A DNA stretch of 64,000 nt. It comes from Ligustrum vulgare. Its lineage: Eukaryota > Streptophyta > Magnoliopsida > Lamiales > Oleaceae. The notes beneath the pieces were generated by a model. The model searched no databases. It was not told where the DNA came from and was given only the letters and a program-made list of their open reading frames with translations. Made by a program: the position numbers and the translations under genes. Positions 47,901 through 58,840 of the stretch are shown one piece after another. Each line of letters begins with the position of its first letter. Position 1 is the first letter of the stretch. The stretch covers positions 33,400,929-33,464,928 of the forward strand of contig OY743190.1 of assembly GCA_963555705.1 (NCBI GenBank), read 5' to 3'.

Positions 47901-49358
47901 GCCTATTTTTCATTTTTCTTGTATTTTCTCTTAACATTTACCTTATTTAATGCAATGTTTAATTAATGTTTTAATGTTCTTGTGTTCTTCTTCCACATTT
48001 CATCTTCTTGTTGTAGTTTAAGTTTTTAATATTTGGTATTTTCTCAAATTTCTACCGTAAATGTTATATATTTTAAGTGCATTTAATATTTTATGCTTGG
48101 GTTGTTGAAGATATTAATGGTTGATGAAGAAATTTGACTCAAAGTGAAGGGTTCTTGGATTTTCACTTCAAAAACTTTACAAAAAGGGGAATTTTCTTTA
48201 TTATCTTGTTTTTACTCTTTATTTTAAGTATTATTCACATGTTTATGTTATTTGTTAAATGTTGTTGTTAGTTTATTATTAGAGGTTAATATTATTGTGT
48301 TGGAATTTTAATTAGTTTAAGATTATTTAAGTATTTTAGGTTGTTTTTGGATTGTGGGTATTTATGTTTATGTATTTGTGATTGTGAATGTTGTTTATGT
48401 TTTTTGTAGTTTTTAAAATGTTTGTCACTATGTTAGGTTCTTATTGGAATTTACTATATATGTTAGGTTAAATTTAAATTTTCCCATATAATTTGGTTAA
48501 GTGACTACCACTATTTGATTCGTGAAAGAAGAAATTAGTGCAGTTATAAAAATTAATATCACATTGTCTCATGTTTTCTAGTTTAGTTTAGTCACCAAGT
48601 TCTTGTTGTTATTAGTTTACTTTGGATAATTAGTTTTAATTCTAGCTTTTACACATTGTTGTCTATTTGTTTTAATTAACTAGTTTTTTAATTCGCCATA
48701 TTTTAATTTTATGATAGTTAGTATTCACCATCAAACCAACCTTTTATATTACTTGACTTTTCTCTTAAAATGAAATCAATAATTTTAATTACAAATCAAT
48801 CAATCCTCGTGGGTACGATAACCCGGACTTCTGTAGTCCACTATACTACTTGAACGCGAACCGTGCACTTGCGGTATACGATTTTTAGCGAATAGTGATA
48901 CTTATAAATATAACAACATTTTTGAGTTTTATATGGGTCTTTTGAAATAACTTATTTGTATAATCAGTGAACTGTGCTCATTCTCACAATTGTACAACTT
49001 TGTAATTTGATCTAATAAATATTAATTAGTTTACATTTCAAGTTTTAATACTTTTTTTTAGATGAGAGATGAATTATTGTTAGAATTATAAAATATTAGT
49101 TGAATATATGATTATTGAAATAAAAAATTATTGTACTTAAATGAATCAACAGATATTTTACATAAAAAAAATTACAAAATAATGATTCTCAAAATTTCAA
49201 AGTAAATGCATTTTTCAACTTTTGTTTTGAAAAATAGTTTTTCAAAATTACAAAGAGAATAGGTTTTCAGCAATCTCAAAATAAACACCCAAAATTCAAA
49301 ACTCAAAACAAAATCTAAAACTCAAAACTGAAATTTGAAACCCAAAGAGAACGGCCCC
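44901..49358. mobile_element. TIR DNA element of unknown superfamily (4.46 kb) inserted in U4
   Basis: The left end is CCCGTTCTCTTTG and the right end reverse-complemented is GGGGCCGTTCTCTTTG, giving a shared inverted CCGTTCTCTTTG. It splits U4 exactly between gaaaatgtt and attttcagaatgacg, which are contiguous in other units. Flanks are gtt on the left and ttg on the right, so any 3-bp duplication is imperfect. The end motif and size would suit PIF/Harbinger or hAT, but I recognise no transposase. 44960-47190 holds AT-rich DNA with a triplicated ttggattgaatggctatga (45484-45610) and no supported gene. Confidence 0.55.
47197..48920 (+). mobile_element. Gypsy-type LTR nested in the TIR element
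   Basis: Approximate limits. It begins TGATTGTTAAGT, contains a GC block with cacgcgatcgcgtgg and tgatcgcgcgcc (47595-47720) and a TATA-like tgtataaata (47851), and ends with the motif gggtacgataacccgg...gtgcacttgcggtatacg that is common at the 3' end of plant Athila/Tat-type LTRs. No primer site or interior follows, so it looks like a solo LTR. It resembles the LTR at 1-1292. The target duplication is not resolved. Confidence 0.55.
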
Positions 49359-49465
49359 TTGATTTTCAGAATGACGGTAAAATTTGTTGATATGATTTTT
49401 TTATTCGATTAACAAATCAAAAATCGACAACTAACCTATACTACATATTTAGAAAGGACATGTCA

Positions 49466-50242
49466 TGATGAGATTCGAAGTGCGAAAGAAACGCCGGAAA
49501 GTTCCGAACTCAGATTGTGGTTGGACGGATGAATCATGACCCAATATTCACGACGCGATGGCTCGACGATGCGGAATAAAGAACCACGACTTTCGAAACG
49601 CCACAAGGATTTTCCCAATCTCCTTGATAAGTCTCTGATTTTGAACGCCACAAATATTCTCGCGAATATTTGATAAATTCGGGATTAACGCCACAAGATG
49701 ATAATCTTGATAAGTTCTATGAATTATAGGAATCCACCTATATGTTTTATTGAATCCTCAATAAACTGTTTTAATCAAAATCAAATCTGAATTACAATGA
49801 ATGAAAAGGAATAAAAATAAGTAAAATAACCTAGCCGCTAATTGACTCAAAATAGAATTCTAATTAAACTAGAATACTAAATTAAAATTTAATCTAATTA
49901 GGGAATAGATAAAACCTCTCATAATGGAGTCCTAATTTAATTGGAAACAATAATACAGACAAAGTAAATATAATCCTATAATTATGGAAATATAGTAAAT
50001 TTCCGTCTGCATCATTGATTTGCCAATTTGAAAGCCCAAACGATGGAATTTGACCCTAAAATCAATGGGCTCAAGGGCTTTAGCCCATGAGTCTTGCGCA
50101 ATGACCTGTTTCTATTCGAAAAACATATATTATCCATCTAATTCCGACATGGTTGACTGGACTGCACTTTTATTTGACTTGAATATTTAACTTTCTGTCA
50201 AGCCTGCTATGACTCCGATTGTTACGGGTCCGGAACACATCA
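49466..50242 (-). repeat. 3' LTR of short LTR element (777 bp)
   Basis: TGATGTGTTCCGG... start in element sense, end GAATCTCATCA. Its final roughly 130-200 bp (49466-49640) differ strongly from the other LTR, while the rest is nearly identical to it. Confidence 0.88.
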
Positions 50243-50260
50243 TACCCTCATTCTTTAGGA
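50243..50260 (-). other. Purine-rich tract before 3' LTR
   Basis: Reads CCTAAAGAATGAGGGTA on the minus strand immediately before the LTR; the likely polypurine tract. Confidence 0.5.
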
Positions 50261-50306
50261 TGATTCGCCCTGAATCATAACTTTGTTCCTATTGTTTCAC
50301 TTCACC

Positions 50307-51303
50307 TCATGGATCAAACGGAAAATTATTGCTTCCATGCCAGAGGGATGACCAATAATATTCTGTAACTTGGGTTGCATGAATGGATTGAAGTAGAAAC
50401 TCCTGTGGGCATTGGTGGTGTTGCCCAAATTTCCAAGCACATTTAACCTGCAAGACAAAATTAAATAAAGTGGGGAGGGAAATGTTAGGTTCATGAGGTA
50501 CAAGGTATGGATCCTTGTATTCATCAATTATCACCGTCAATTCCACCTTTTGAACCACGAGGCCCTTCTCTTCACCTCGTTCTCCTTTTGCAACTTCTTG
50601 CTCGCCCCCCTCTATCTCTTTTCTCTCAATCTCGGTTACTTCCTCTAACTCAAGATTTTCTAGCTCATCCACCTCTTCAATTTTTTTTCTTTCAAATTCA
50701 ACCACATCTTCTACCTCCACATTTGAATCACCATGTTCATGTACTATCTCATCACTACCAAAATGTGGATCTTCCAATTCAAAAGCTCAAAATTTGAACT
50801 TCTACCCCAACTTCTAATTCCTCATCAAATTTTGGAGTTTGTTCACCCAACTCCATGTTTTCAACTCCTACCAAAAAGTTCGGGGTCTCTTCAACTAATT
50901 CTTGGCTCAAGCCTCCCTCCTTCTTTTCAACTTCCATATCCCGAGGCTCAACAAGATTTTCACTCTCTTCTAACCATTTAATCACCGCCTTTCGTTTCTC
51001 CTCCTTCTTTCGCAATTTAGCCAAATATTTTCTTTCTGCCTCCCGCTCACACCTCAATCTTTCCTCATAAATTTCTTTTTGAATTTTCAAAATTACTTTT
51101 GGATCAATCTCAGCTCCTCTCTTAACCCCAATTCCATCCCTAGGTTTAGGATCACGCCAATAATGACTCTCATCACTACGATTTGCTTGAGATCGCCCCT
51201 TTTTCAATTTTCCTTCCCTTTTATCTAATTTTCCCAACCTCATCAAAGCATCATTCAAAAATCTCCACATACGTTCTTTGGCGTTTTCATGAGAATTGGA
51301 CAT
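50307..51303 (-). pseudogene. Charged Glu/Lys-rich protein of the short LTR element, frameshifted
   Basis: The best start is the ATG at 51303 (MSNSHENAKERMWRFL...), giving 174 codons to a TGA at 50779. The upstream open frame to 51492 is Phe/Lys-rich and unlike a start region. The protein is basic at first (LDKREGKLKKGRS), has HYWRDPKPRDG, then a probable coiled coil rich in E, R and K (ILKIQKEIYEERLRCERE), then becomes acidic. The acidic theme continues in another frame (50307-50777, EVEDVVEFERKKIEEVDEL), suggesting one original protein broken by a single shift near 50780. It could be a gag-like or captured sequence; I do not recognise the family. Confidence 0.5.
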
Positions 51304-51714
51304 TGTGAAATTTATGTGGAAGGACACAGAAAAAGAATAATGAAAACAAAGGATCAAGAAATTAAAGAAAGTGGTTCTTGAATGGAGTCTTTTTTTTTTT
51401 TTTTTTTGAATTTTGGATGAATTTTCGGAATAAATAAAAATAAAAAAAATAATTTTTTTTTTTAATAAATCCAAAAATTCGACAATGAACATGACAAAAC
51501 AAACGAAACTTAATTCGGATAATAATTAAGCAAAACAAACAGTTTTGAAATTTTTTTGGAACAATTTTCTGGATTAACGACTCAACAAATTCAAGAACTA
51601 GAAGAACACAAAAAACTGAAAACAAAACACTCAACAAGATATTGATGATTTTTATGGGACTCGATGATAAACATAAAAATCAAACTGGATAGAAAAACCT
51701 GAGTTCAGAGTCCA

Positions 51715-51726
51715 GCTCTGATACCA
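51715..51726 (-). other. Primer-binding site (initiator Met-tRNA)
   Basis: TGGTATCAGAGC on the minus strand, two bases from the 5' LTR end. Confidence 0.88.
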
Positions 51727-51728
51727 GA

Positions 51729-52580
51729 TGATGAGATTCCAGTCGGGGAATCTCGTCGAACAACGCGGAATATCAAAATTAAAAACATAGGAAAGATCTA
51801 GATCAGATTTGACGCGAAAATAAACAAGAATACGAAGAAATAAAATACTGGAAAGATAAAATTGACGATAGGACCTTGACCCAAGATTTACAACGTGAAG
51901 ATTGGCGATGCGAAATCGAGATCCAAGGTTTTCGAAACACCACAAGGACTTGTCAATTTCCTTGATATGATTCTAATCGGAAACGCCACATATATTCTCG
52001 CGAATATTTGATAAATTCGGGATTAACGCCACAAGATGATAATCTTGATAAGTTCTATGAATTATAGGAATCCACCTATATGTTTTATTGAATCCTCAAT
52101 AAACTGTTTTAATTAAAATCAAATCTGAATTACAATGAATGAAAAGGAATATAAATAAGTAAAATAACCTAGCCGCTAATTGACTCAAAATAGAATTCTA
52201 ATTAAACTAGAATACTAAATTAAAATTTAATCTAATTAGGGAATAGATAAAACCTCTCATAATGGAGTCCTAATTTAATTGGAAACAATAATAAAGACAA
52301 AGTAAATATAATCCTATAATTATGGAAATATAGTAAATTTCCGTCTGCATCATTGATTTGCCAATTTGAAGCCCCAAACAATGGAATTTGACCCTAAAAT
52401 CAATGGGCTCAAGGGCTTTAGCCCATGAGTCTTGCTCAGTGACCTGTTTCTACTCGAAAAACATATATTATCCATCTAATTCCGACATGGTTGACTGGAC
52501 TGCACTTTTATTTGACTTGAATATTTAACTTTCTGTCAAGCCTGCTATGACTCCGATTGTCACGGGTCCAGAACACATCA
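51729..52580 (-). repeat. 5' LTR of short LTR element (852 bp)
   Basis: About 75 bp longer than the 3' LTR because of its divergent primer-proximal part (51729-51930). The remaining roughly 570 bp show about a dozen differences from the 3' LTR. Confidence 0.88.
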
Positions 52581-52869
52581 TGTCATTTGGGCAATAAATG
52601 CTCACTTTTTAAAATGGATCAACAACCTCCAATTGAATATGGTTCCCGATTTTAGCAATCGTTTGGTAACATCATCTCTTTTTTTCTTTTTCTTTTTCTT
52701 TTTCTTTTTGAAAGTGTAACATTATTTTTTTGTTACAATTTCTCAAATCACTTTTTAACCACTCACGTTTTCTCTCTCAACTTTTTTAACCACATATTTT
52801 ACCTTAAAAATATAAATAAATCAGTTTATAAACCACATCGTTTTACCAAACAAAGGCATTACAACCGAC

Positions 52870-53170
52870 CCGACCCGTGAAAATATGATTATTGTAAATC
52901 TAAACCAAACACTCAACCCTTCATTCTCTCTCATCTCTCTCTAACCCTAACTCTTTCAATTAGCTGACTACAGACATTTCTCTTCCAATTGAAATCGTCG
53001 CTGCCAACCTTCAGTTGGACTTTGTTTTCGCGTTTTGCACTACAACTGTTGTCTTTCTGCCACATACGTTTTCCGGATCCTTCACTCTCGGTAAGGTTTT
53101 CACTCGATCTTCCTCTTTTAAAATTTTTTTTTCGTTTTTTTTAAGTTCTTTTAGAGTTTAGATGTGTTCT
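52870..53170 (+). other. Leader/exon-like segment, second copy
   Basis: Diverged copy of 30830-31125, with the same CT-rich start and the same ttcactctcg-gtaaggtttt donor-like end. See that entry. Confidence 0.25.
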
Positions 53171-53514
53171 ATTGGCGGGTTCAGAGTTTAGGAGATCAAT
53201 ATATGGTATATATTGTACTTGCAGAAAAACGCACACAATTTGTAGCCTGTCTTTGTAAATTGATGCCCCATTCACCTATCAAGTCACAAACATTGAGAGA
53301 AAAATGCAGTTTTCTTAAACTAAAATGTTTCTTTCTTTGTAGGTTGAGCTTGAGTGTAAGTACTTGCAATTACTAAAGTTTCATGCTTAACAAAGAACTA
53401 AGAGTTTGTCTTTCCCAGTTGGATTTTTGAAAATCATCTTCTTTTTTATCAGTCAGATTAATATTCTTCTAGCCCGAATTTAAGTACTCCACAATTACCT
53501 AATCAAGTAATGGA

Positions 53515-54010
53515 AAATATGCTACTGCTACCGCTACTTCTACTACTTCTACTTCTATTTCTACTGCATACTCCTACTGCTACTCCTACTGCTGCTACTG
53601 CTACTGCTACTGATATTGCTACTCCTACTCCTACTACTATTGCTACTGCTACTCCTACTCCTACTACTGCTACTGCTACTGCTACTGATACTGATACTGC
53701 TACTCCTACTCCTACTACTACTACTACTGGTACTGCTACTGCTACTGCTACTTCTACTGATACTCCTACTCCTACTACTACTGCCTACTTCTATTACGAC
53801 TTTTACTGCCTACTGCTACTGCTTCTGCTTCTGCTACTACCTACTACTATTGCTACTACTACTGCTAATGCTGCTGTTACTGCTCCTGCTACTACTATTA
53901 CTACTGCTACTGCTACAGATACTGCTACTTCTGCTATTATGGTACTTCTATTGCTACTGATACTGCTCCTACTACCGCTCCTCCTCCTACTGCTACTCTA
54001 CCGCCTCTTC
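53515..54010. repeat. 500-bp TACTGC / TACTCC compound triplet block
   Basis: Imperfect triplets (tactgctactgc, cctactcctactac). Two overlapping plus-strand frames stay open through it (Thr/Ala-rich and poly-Leu); they are artefacts of repeat composition. It is longer than its relative at 34030-34318. Confidence 0.9.
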
Positions 54011-54425
54011 CTACTCTATGTTCGTGTATAATTCCTCGAATATTATCATTTGTTATGAACTTGTCTTATGTGTCATTTATAACCTTTTCTATGGATCTTA
54101 GTATTTATTTTGCTTCGTACATCTCTATGCACACCATTCTATATGTTTTATGAGTTGATGAAAATTGTGTGTAATAGGTAATATTAAATTCCATGTGGCC
54201 TCATATTATCATCTTATTAACGTGTTATATGGGTCATTTATAAGTTTTTCTAATGCTTAGTATTCTCTTTTCTTGTCCTTCTCCATGCACGTGTAGTTTC
54301 TTCATATTTTATTAAAGACCGGTTAGTGCTGTTTTGATTTTTTTTTTTTTTTTTGATATTGGTGTTCAAAACACGACAATTGTAGTATAAAGAGTAAAAT
54401 AACGACCTTTAGCCACATAAACATA

Positions 54426-54849
54426 ATGCTTGTAATATGTAGAGAAAACTAACGACAAGTGCTATCATAGACACAGCCTTTGTAATAATCCAATAACAAC
54501 ATGCCAAAGGTCTCCAGAACAAAACGCTAGCAAAATATACCACTGAGCACCATCAATAACTCAATGAAAAGCATAACACCAAATCACTATTAAATTTGAA
54601 TGTCAATGAAGACAAGGTTCAGCTGCTTGTATTTGGTTATGGTCATGGATTCCTACAGGTCGTCATGTTATGTCCAGTATTCCTCATTGGTCGCATTTAT
54701 GCGTGGTTGTGAACATTTCAGTCCTTAATCTTTTACGTTGGGTGGTCATACTGGTGGCCTTATTATGTATGAGGTTGATATGTGGATGAAACAGATGTTA
54801 TGTGAAAGTATCCAATCTGAATCTTGTCCAACTTGGAAAACTGGGTTGA
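54426..54849. other. No recognisable feature
   Basis: Unique-looking DNA of mixed composition between the array and the MULE pseudogene; possibly the 3' end of that element. No terminal repeat was found by eye. Confidence 0.3.
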
Positions 54850-56485
54850 TATATGAAGCTCTCTAACTTTTAGTGGTGTAGTGAGGTGAACCTACATAGT
54901 ATAGTGAAATCATTTTAGAACAAGCTGCACGAGATGCGTGGGCTCAGGGTATTTGGCGTATCTAGAATTCATGGCAAGACCATGTGTTACTAATCAGGTC
55001 AACAGTAGACATGTCCATTCCTACGCCTACCTCCAAAACCATATGTGCCAAGTCGCGCACCTGTAGAACTGCAATAGCTTCGAAAGATTTTTTCAACTCT
55101 ACATCCATTCTCGAAGTTAAAGAAGTTGTACATTTGATAGATGCACTTCTCCTCTCGAAGAACAATTGTTAGGCCATGGATCTTATGCTTTCGACCAATT
55201 CAGTATGGGAAAACTTCGTTGTTGCCGTAGAATTGAAATAGGGAATTCGGCAATATTGTTTGTCATGATGTTGTACTAATTCCCTTTCAAACATTGCCTG
55301 GGACCATGAAGATGTGCCGACACATTCTAAGTAGCTCGCCATTGATGGAAGGATGATTCTAATCTACTCCATCAAAATTTTAAACTCTGATACGCGGTAG
55401 GCCAATCGGTGTTCTTTGGAACAAGAACATCACATTACTATTACTGTACCGAGCGATGAGATTTTTCTCAATATGCTACATGCAAGCACCGTTGTGAGAT
55501 AATGAAAACACAATGGTAATAGCTTGCTCTTGTTCAATACAAACACAAGTTGATCAGAGTCCTCTTCAATATCTTTCAACTTCGACATGAACCACTCCCA
55601 TGATGGATTTGTCTTCGCATCGACAATATCCCAAGAAATAAGAAAGATTTTCAAGTTAACATCTTGAGCTACAATTGTAATAGTGTTGCCTTGTACTATC
55701 CCTTTAAATGAGTCTCATTGACAACAATTACTTGTCGCATCTAATATGGAAAATCTCGTATGCATGGTCGTAATGCTAAGAAGAATACAAGAACCTGTTT
55801 CTATTTTCAATCTCAATATGCGCGATTGCTCTGGGATTTTTCTATGTAAGAACAAGGCAGTGAGAGGGCAATTTAAGATAACTCTATACCGGTGAACCCC
55901 GAAGGCCAACAAGTCCATTATCTATATTTGTCCATGCTTTATTGTAGATAATATTAACACTAAACTCACGTTCCATATCCCCAATAATATATGCGGGAAC
56001 GTAACATTGGTTGGCATCATCCAATCGCCTTATGATGTACTGCTTGATTAGGGCACTTGTTGCAAGATTTTTCGCATTGCGCCAATATAGTGTCGAACCA
56101 TAAATATGTTTGAACTTTTGACCTTTGAGGAACTACTAACCAATGACAAATGGTGTCAACGCAACAAGAAGTAAGTGATCATCGATTTGACTTCTTCACC
56201 ATAAAATGAAACAACTCAGTCATAGCTTGAAGTCGAATCCTTGTATGAATCTAATTTTTATTAAAGAAGATTTTGTTCCTATATATTCAATCTTGTTCTT
56301 GAAATAGAAGTTTTTTTCCAGGAAAATGATTGTCTTCATCTTGTTGTACTCCCGTATCAAGAATCACTAATGGATCTTGTAATTGGCACACGCTCACTAC
56401 TTCATTACCAGACATTGCATCTTCTACAGGTGATAAGTGTTGAAATCCTACGTTAAAGTCATTGTGTTGAACTTCTAATTTCAAG
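54850..56485 (-). pseudogene. Mutator-like (MULE/MURA) transposase, heavily degenerate
   Basis: Read on the minus strand the order fits MURA-type transposases. N-terminal acidic frame (56287-56484). A FAR1/MuDR-type segment near 56050-56150 with SSKVKSSNIFMVR. YVPAYIIGDMER...YNKAW (55950-56000). FGVHRYRVILNCP and a 'FLYSSLAL'-like strand (55780-55920). The catalytic-region motif VIVVNETHLKG (about 55720), normally VDGTHLKG, so the Asp is replaced. WDIVDAKTNPSWEWFMSKLK (55560-55640). Finally a SWIM-like zinc finger, WSCHEF then IP-stop-AHA (54930-54980), where a Cys codon has become TGA and the first Cys is Trp. Several frame changes and stops separate these blocks. Terminal inverted repeats were not found. 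Confidence 0.75.
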
Positions 56486-57504
56486 TCATTCTCTTTGACA
56501 TCATATTAATCCTTAACACACACATATGGGTTTTCGTATGGAGAGAGATGTACAATTACAAATCCTCATTGCACGCTACGTGTGTGGGAGGTATATTTAT
56601 GTTCAGAACCTCAAATTTCAATTGGATCCTGTAGCTAATTCTATTGAAATTAAGCTTATCATAAAATTTATTGACAAGTATTAAATGTCACGTCGAAAGA
56701 GAATTGATGTTGTCTGATTGTCAAAACACCTCCAATCATCGTCTAGGTAGACGAAGCCACCAGTGTGCAAGACGAAAAATCTCATAAGATCCTCCATTCC
56801 ACACGCCATTAACACTAATAAGATAAGCTCTCAAATGAATACTTAAACTGTAAATATGTTACACACAATTTTCAAACCATTCCCTACATAGAGCCATCAT
56901 TTACCATTGTTCTTGACATTTATTTAATGACATGATATGTCTGGATCTACATTTTCAATATCATTATTGACATTTTAGATATTTCTTGAAAGATATGTCA
57001 GATTACAGTTATGCATTACTCAATTTCTTCAACAATCAATTCCACCTCACTTATAAAATATCATTCTCGACATTTATTAAATATCGAGAACGATATGTAG
57101 GACTGCACCACATGAATTTATCATCATCTTCAACTTCAACAATCAAATCCACCATTAATGATCGAGCTTCTCAATACACAACTACCTTAAATTCCTATCT
57201 ATCTAATTCATTTAAGAATGAACATGAATTTTGCTGTGAATACTCCAATAATCTAACAACATATAGGTGAATAATTCTTTACATAATCAAATGTATTGTA
57301 ATCAAACATATAACAATAAATATTGAAGAAAATTTATCAACGTGAATAATATTTAAATGAAATTATCTTCTACCAAAAACTAGCAAATTTGAATGTGGAT
57401 ATATTTTTCAAATTAAAATAATATTATTTTGGTAACTTGGAGTCTGTAGTTTGTTCTTAATGTTAATATATTTTTGAAATAATCATCTTCATTTTTCAAA
57501 AAAA
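56486..57504. other. AT-rich DNA, no gene recognised
   Basis: May include the 5' part of the MULE. A 13-bp inverted repeat with one mismatch (57058-57070 and 57084-57096, atatcattctcga) is the only notable structure. The 94-codon frame at 56986 has no recognisable homology. Confidence 0.3.
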
Positions 57505-57800
57505 AAAAAAAATGGTCAATACTGAGTGAATCCTTGGGGAATCATGAAAAACTTGTGGAATTCACTCGAAGATCGCCTGTAAACTTCCAAATTCAGGTTG
57601 GTTTAAACGATAACAAGAAGTCCCCAGCCTCACAACACAAGAATCTAAGGTATATTAAACCTTAGACCAGTTGAGATGCTAAAACAAGAACCAATATAGG
57701 GAACGCCACAAATATTGTCCAAGGCTTTGATAAGCTTGACTTTAAACGCCATAAAGAATTACACTCTTTGATAAGTTGGTACAATTTACTCAGATGTTAC
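57505..57800 (-). mobile_element. LTR-like relic
   Basis: Contains aacgccacaaatattgtcc and aacgccataaagaatt, followed by tttgataag words. This matches the wording of the LTRs at 49590-49700 and 51930-52030 (aacgccacaaatattctcgc, tttgataaattc). Probably a fragment of a related LTR; ends unclear. Confidence 0.35.
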
Positions 57801-57926
57801 CTTAGGCAATTAATGCTTCATGTAATTTTTATTTTCTTTTACTTAAACACATTATGAATATGGATTCTGATATTCGTTTACACAGAGACTAGAGGATGCA
57901 CAAGTTGGTTTTTGAAGATGGTGGGT

Positions 57927-58087
57927 TTTTGTAGTCGCTTACTATCACTGTCACCCTATGTGGCATACACATGACAGATAGTTATTTTATGCATGATTCC
58001 ATAAAATACTACCACAATAATGCATCAAATGACCAACTAGCATGTGTATGCCACGTAGGGCGACTACCGCAGTGAGTGACTATAAAT
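57927..58087. repeat. Hairpin (foldback) element, about 160 bp
   Basis: Arms 57934-57973 and 58041-58080 are imperfect reverse complements (shared core ATGTGGCATACACATG against CATGTGTATGCCACGT), extending loosely to 57927 and 58087, with a 67-bp loop. Compatible with a small MITE or relic foldback element. No clear target duplication. Confidence 0.6.
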
Positions 58088-58274
58088 AGCATTACTCATT
58101 CAACAATCAAGATGACAATTAGCTTAGGTGACACAATTCTATTTTTTCACACATTACATCATTTTTTAATCAACAACAATAAACAGTTCCACATCACCAA
58201 TTGTCATTCTCATTTTGAACAACATTTTCTAAGTAGCTTTATTCTATAATAATTATTATCGCATACAATCAAAA

Positions 58275-58278
<4 letters not shown>

Positions 58279-58331
<53 letters not shown>
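58279..58331. repeat. (CT)n microsatellite
   Basis: Uninterrupted 53-bp CT run. The Arg/Glu frame on the minus strand is an artefact. Confidence 0.97.
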
Positions 58332-58333
<2 letters not shown>

Positions 58334-58840
58334 GAATTTAAGTTTATCCTATATTTTGTAGCGTACTTATTATAATTTATAAACCAATTATGAAGAAAAC
58401 AAATTTTCAAACCACTTTTTAAAAACGAACGTTTTCTCTTTCCACTTTTTAAACACATGTTTTACCTTAAATATATAAATAAGTCAATTTATAAATATTG
58501 CAATGTTTCCAAGTAGAGACTATTTTGTAAAAGTGTTTTTTTTTTTATAAATGAAGAATGTTATGCTTTCGAGATAAAATATGTGGTTAAAAAGTAATTT
58601 AGAAATCATTACAATTTATAAATAATATAATTTCTCAAACCACTTTTGAATCACACACACATTTTCTCTCTCTATTTTTCAACAACACATCTTACCTCGA
58701 AAACATAAATAAACTAATTTTTAATTGCTACAGTGTTATGGAAACCCAAACTAGCAATTTATAAATTTTAAAGAACTATCATACTACAGAAACATAAATT
58801 TTTAGTTGAGCTCTGTTAATTGTTTGGTTTGGTTTGATTT
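58332..58840. repeat. Array-like relic with inverted fragments
   Basis: Words such as aaaccactttttaa, cgttttctctt, cacatgttttaccttaaatatataaataa (58410-58500) match array text near 30700-30780 and 43130-43210. Between 58560 and 58620 the same theme appears in inverted orientation. No gene. Confidence 0.4.

Larger units (their letters stand above)
49466..52580 (-). mobile_element. Short non-autonomous LTR retrotransposon (3.1 kb)
   Basis: TGTCA flanks both ends (49461-49465 and 52581-52585), and the host text ggacatgtcatt...ggcaataaatgc is restored when the element is removed. LTRs are 49466-50242 and 51729-52580, and the interior is only 1486 bp. A primer site for initiator Met-tRNA sits at 51715-51726. 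No pol genes are present; the interior encodes one charged protein with a frameshift. It is larger than a classic TRIM and smaller than most LARDs, and depends on proteins from another element. Confidence 0.9.
52581..54425. repeat. Array unit U4, right part
   Basis: Resumes with tgtcatttgggcaataaatgc and proceeds like U1: cgacccgtgaaaatatg (52870), the leader/exon-like segment, gcccgaattt (53470) joined directly to aagtactcc (53483), a large TACTGC block (53515-54010), and aaattccatgtggc (54185). It ends near 54425, where array similarity stops. A TTTTTC run sits at 52678-52710. Confidence 0.7.

Noticed and set aside
50507..51070. Plus-strand frames at 50507, 50733 and 50855
   Set aside because: Antisense shadows of the Glu/Lys-rich ORF of the short LTR element.
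53510..54031. 173-codon Thr/Ala-rich and 114-codon Leu-rich frames
   Set aside because: Simple triplet repeat open in two frames at once; not a membrane protein.
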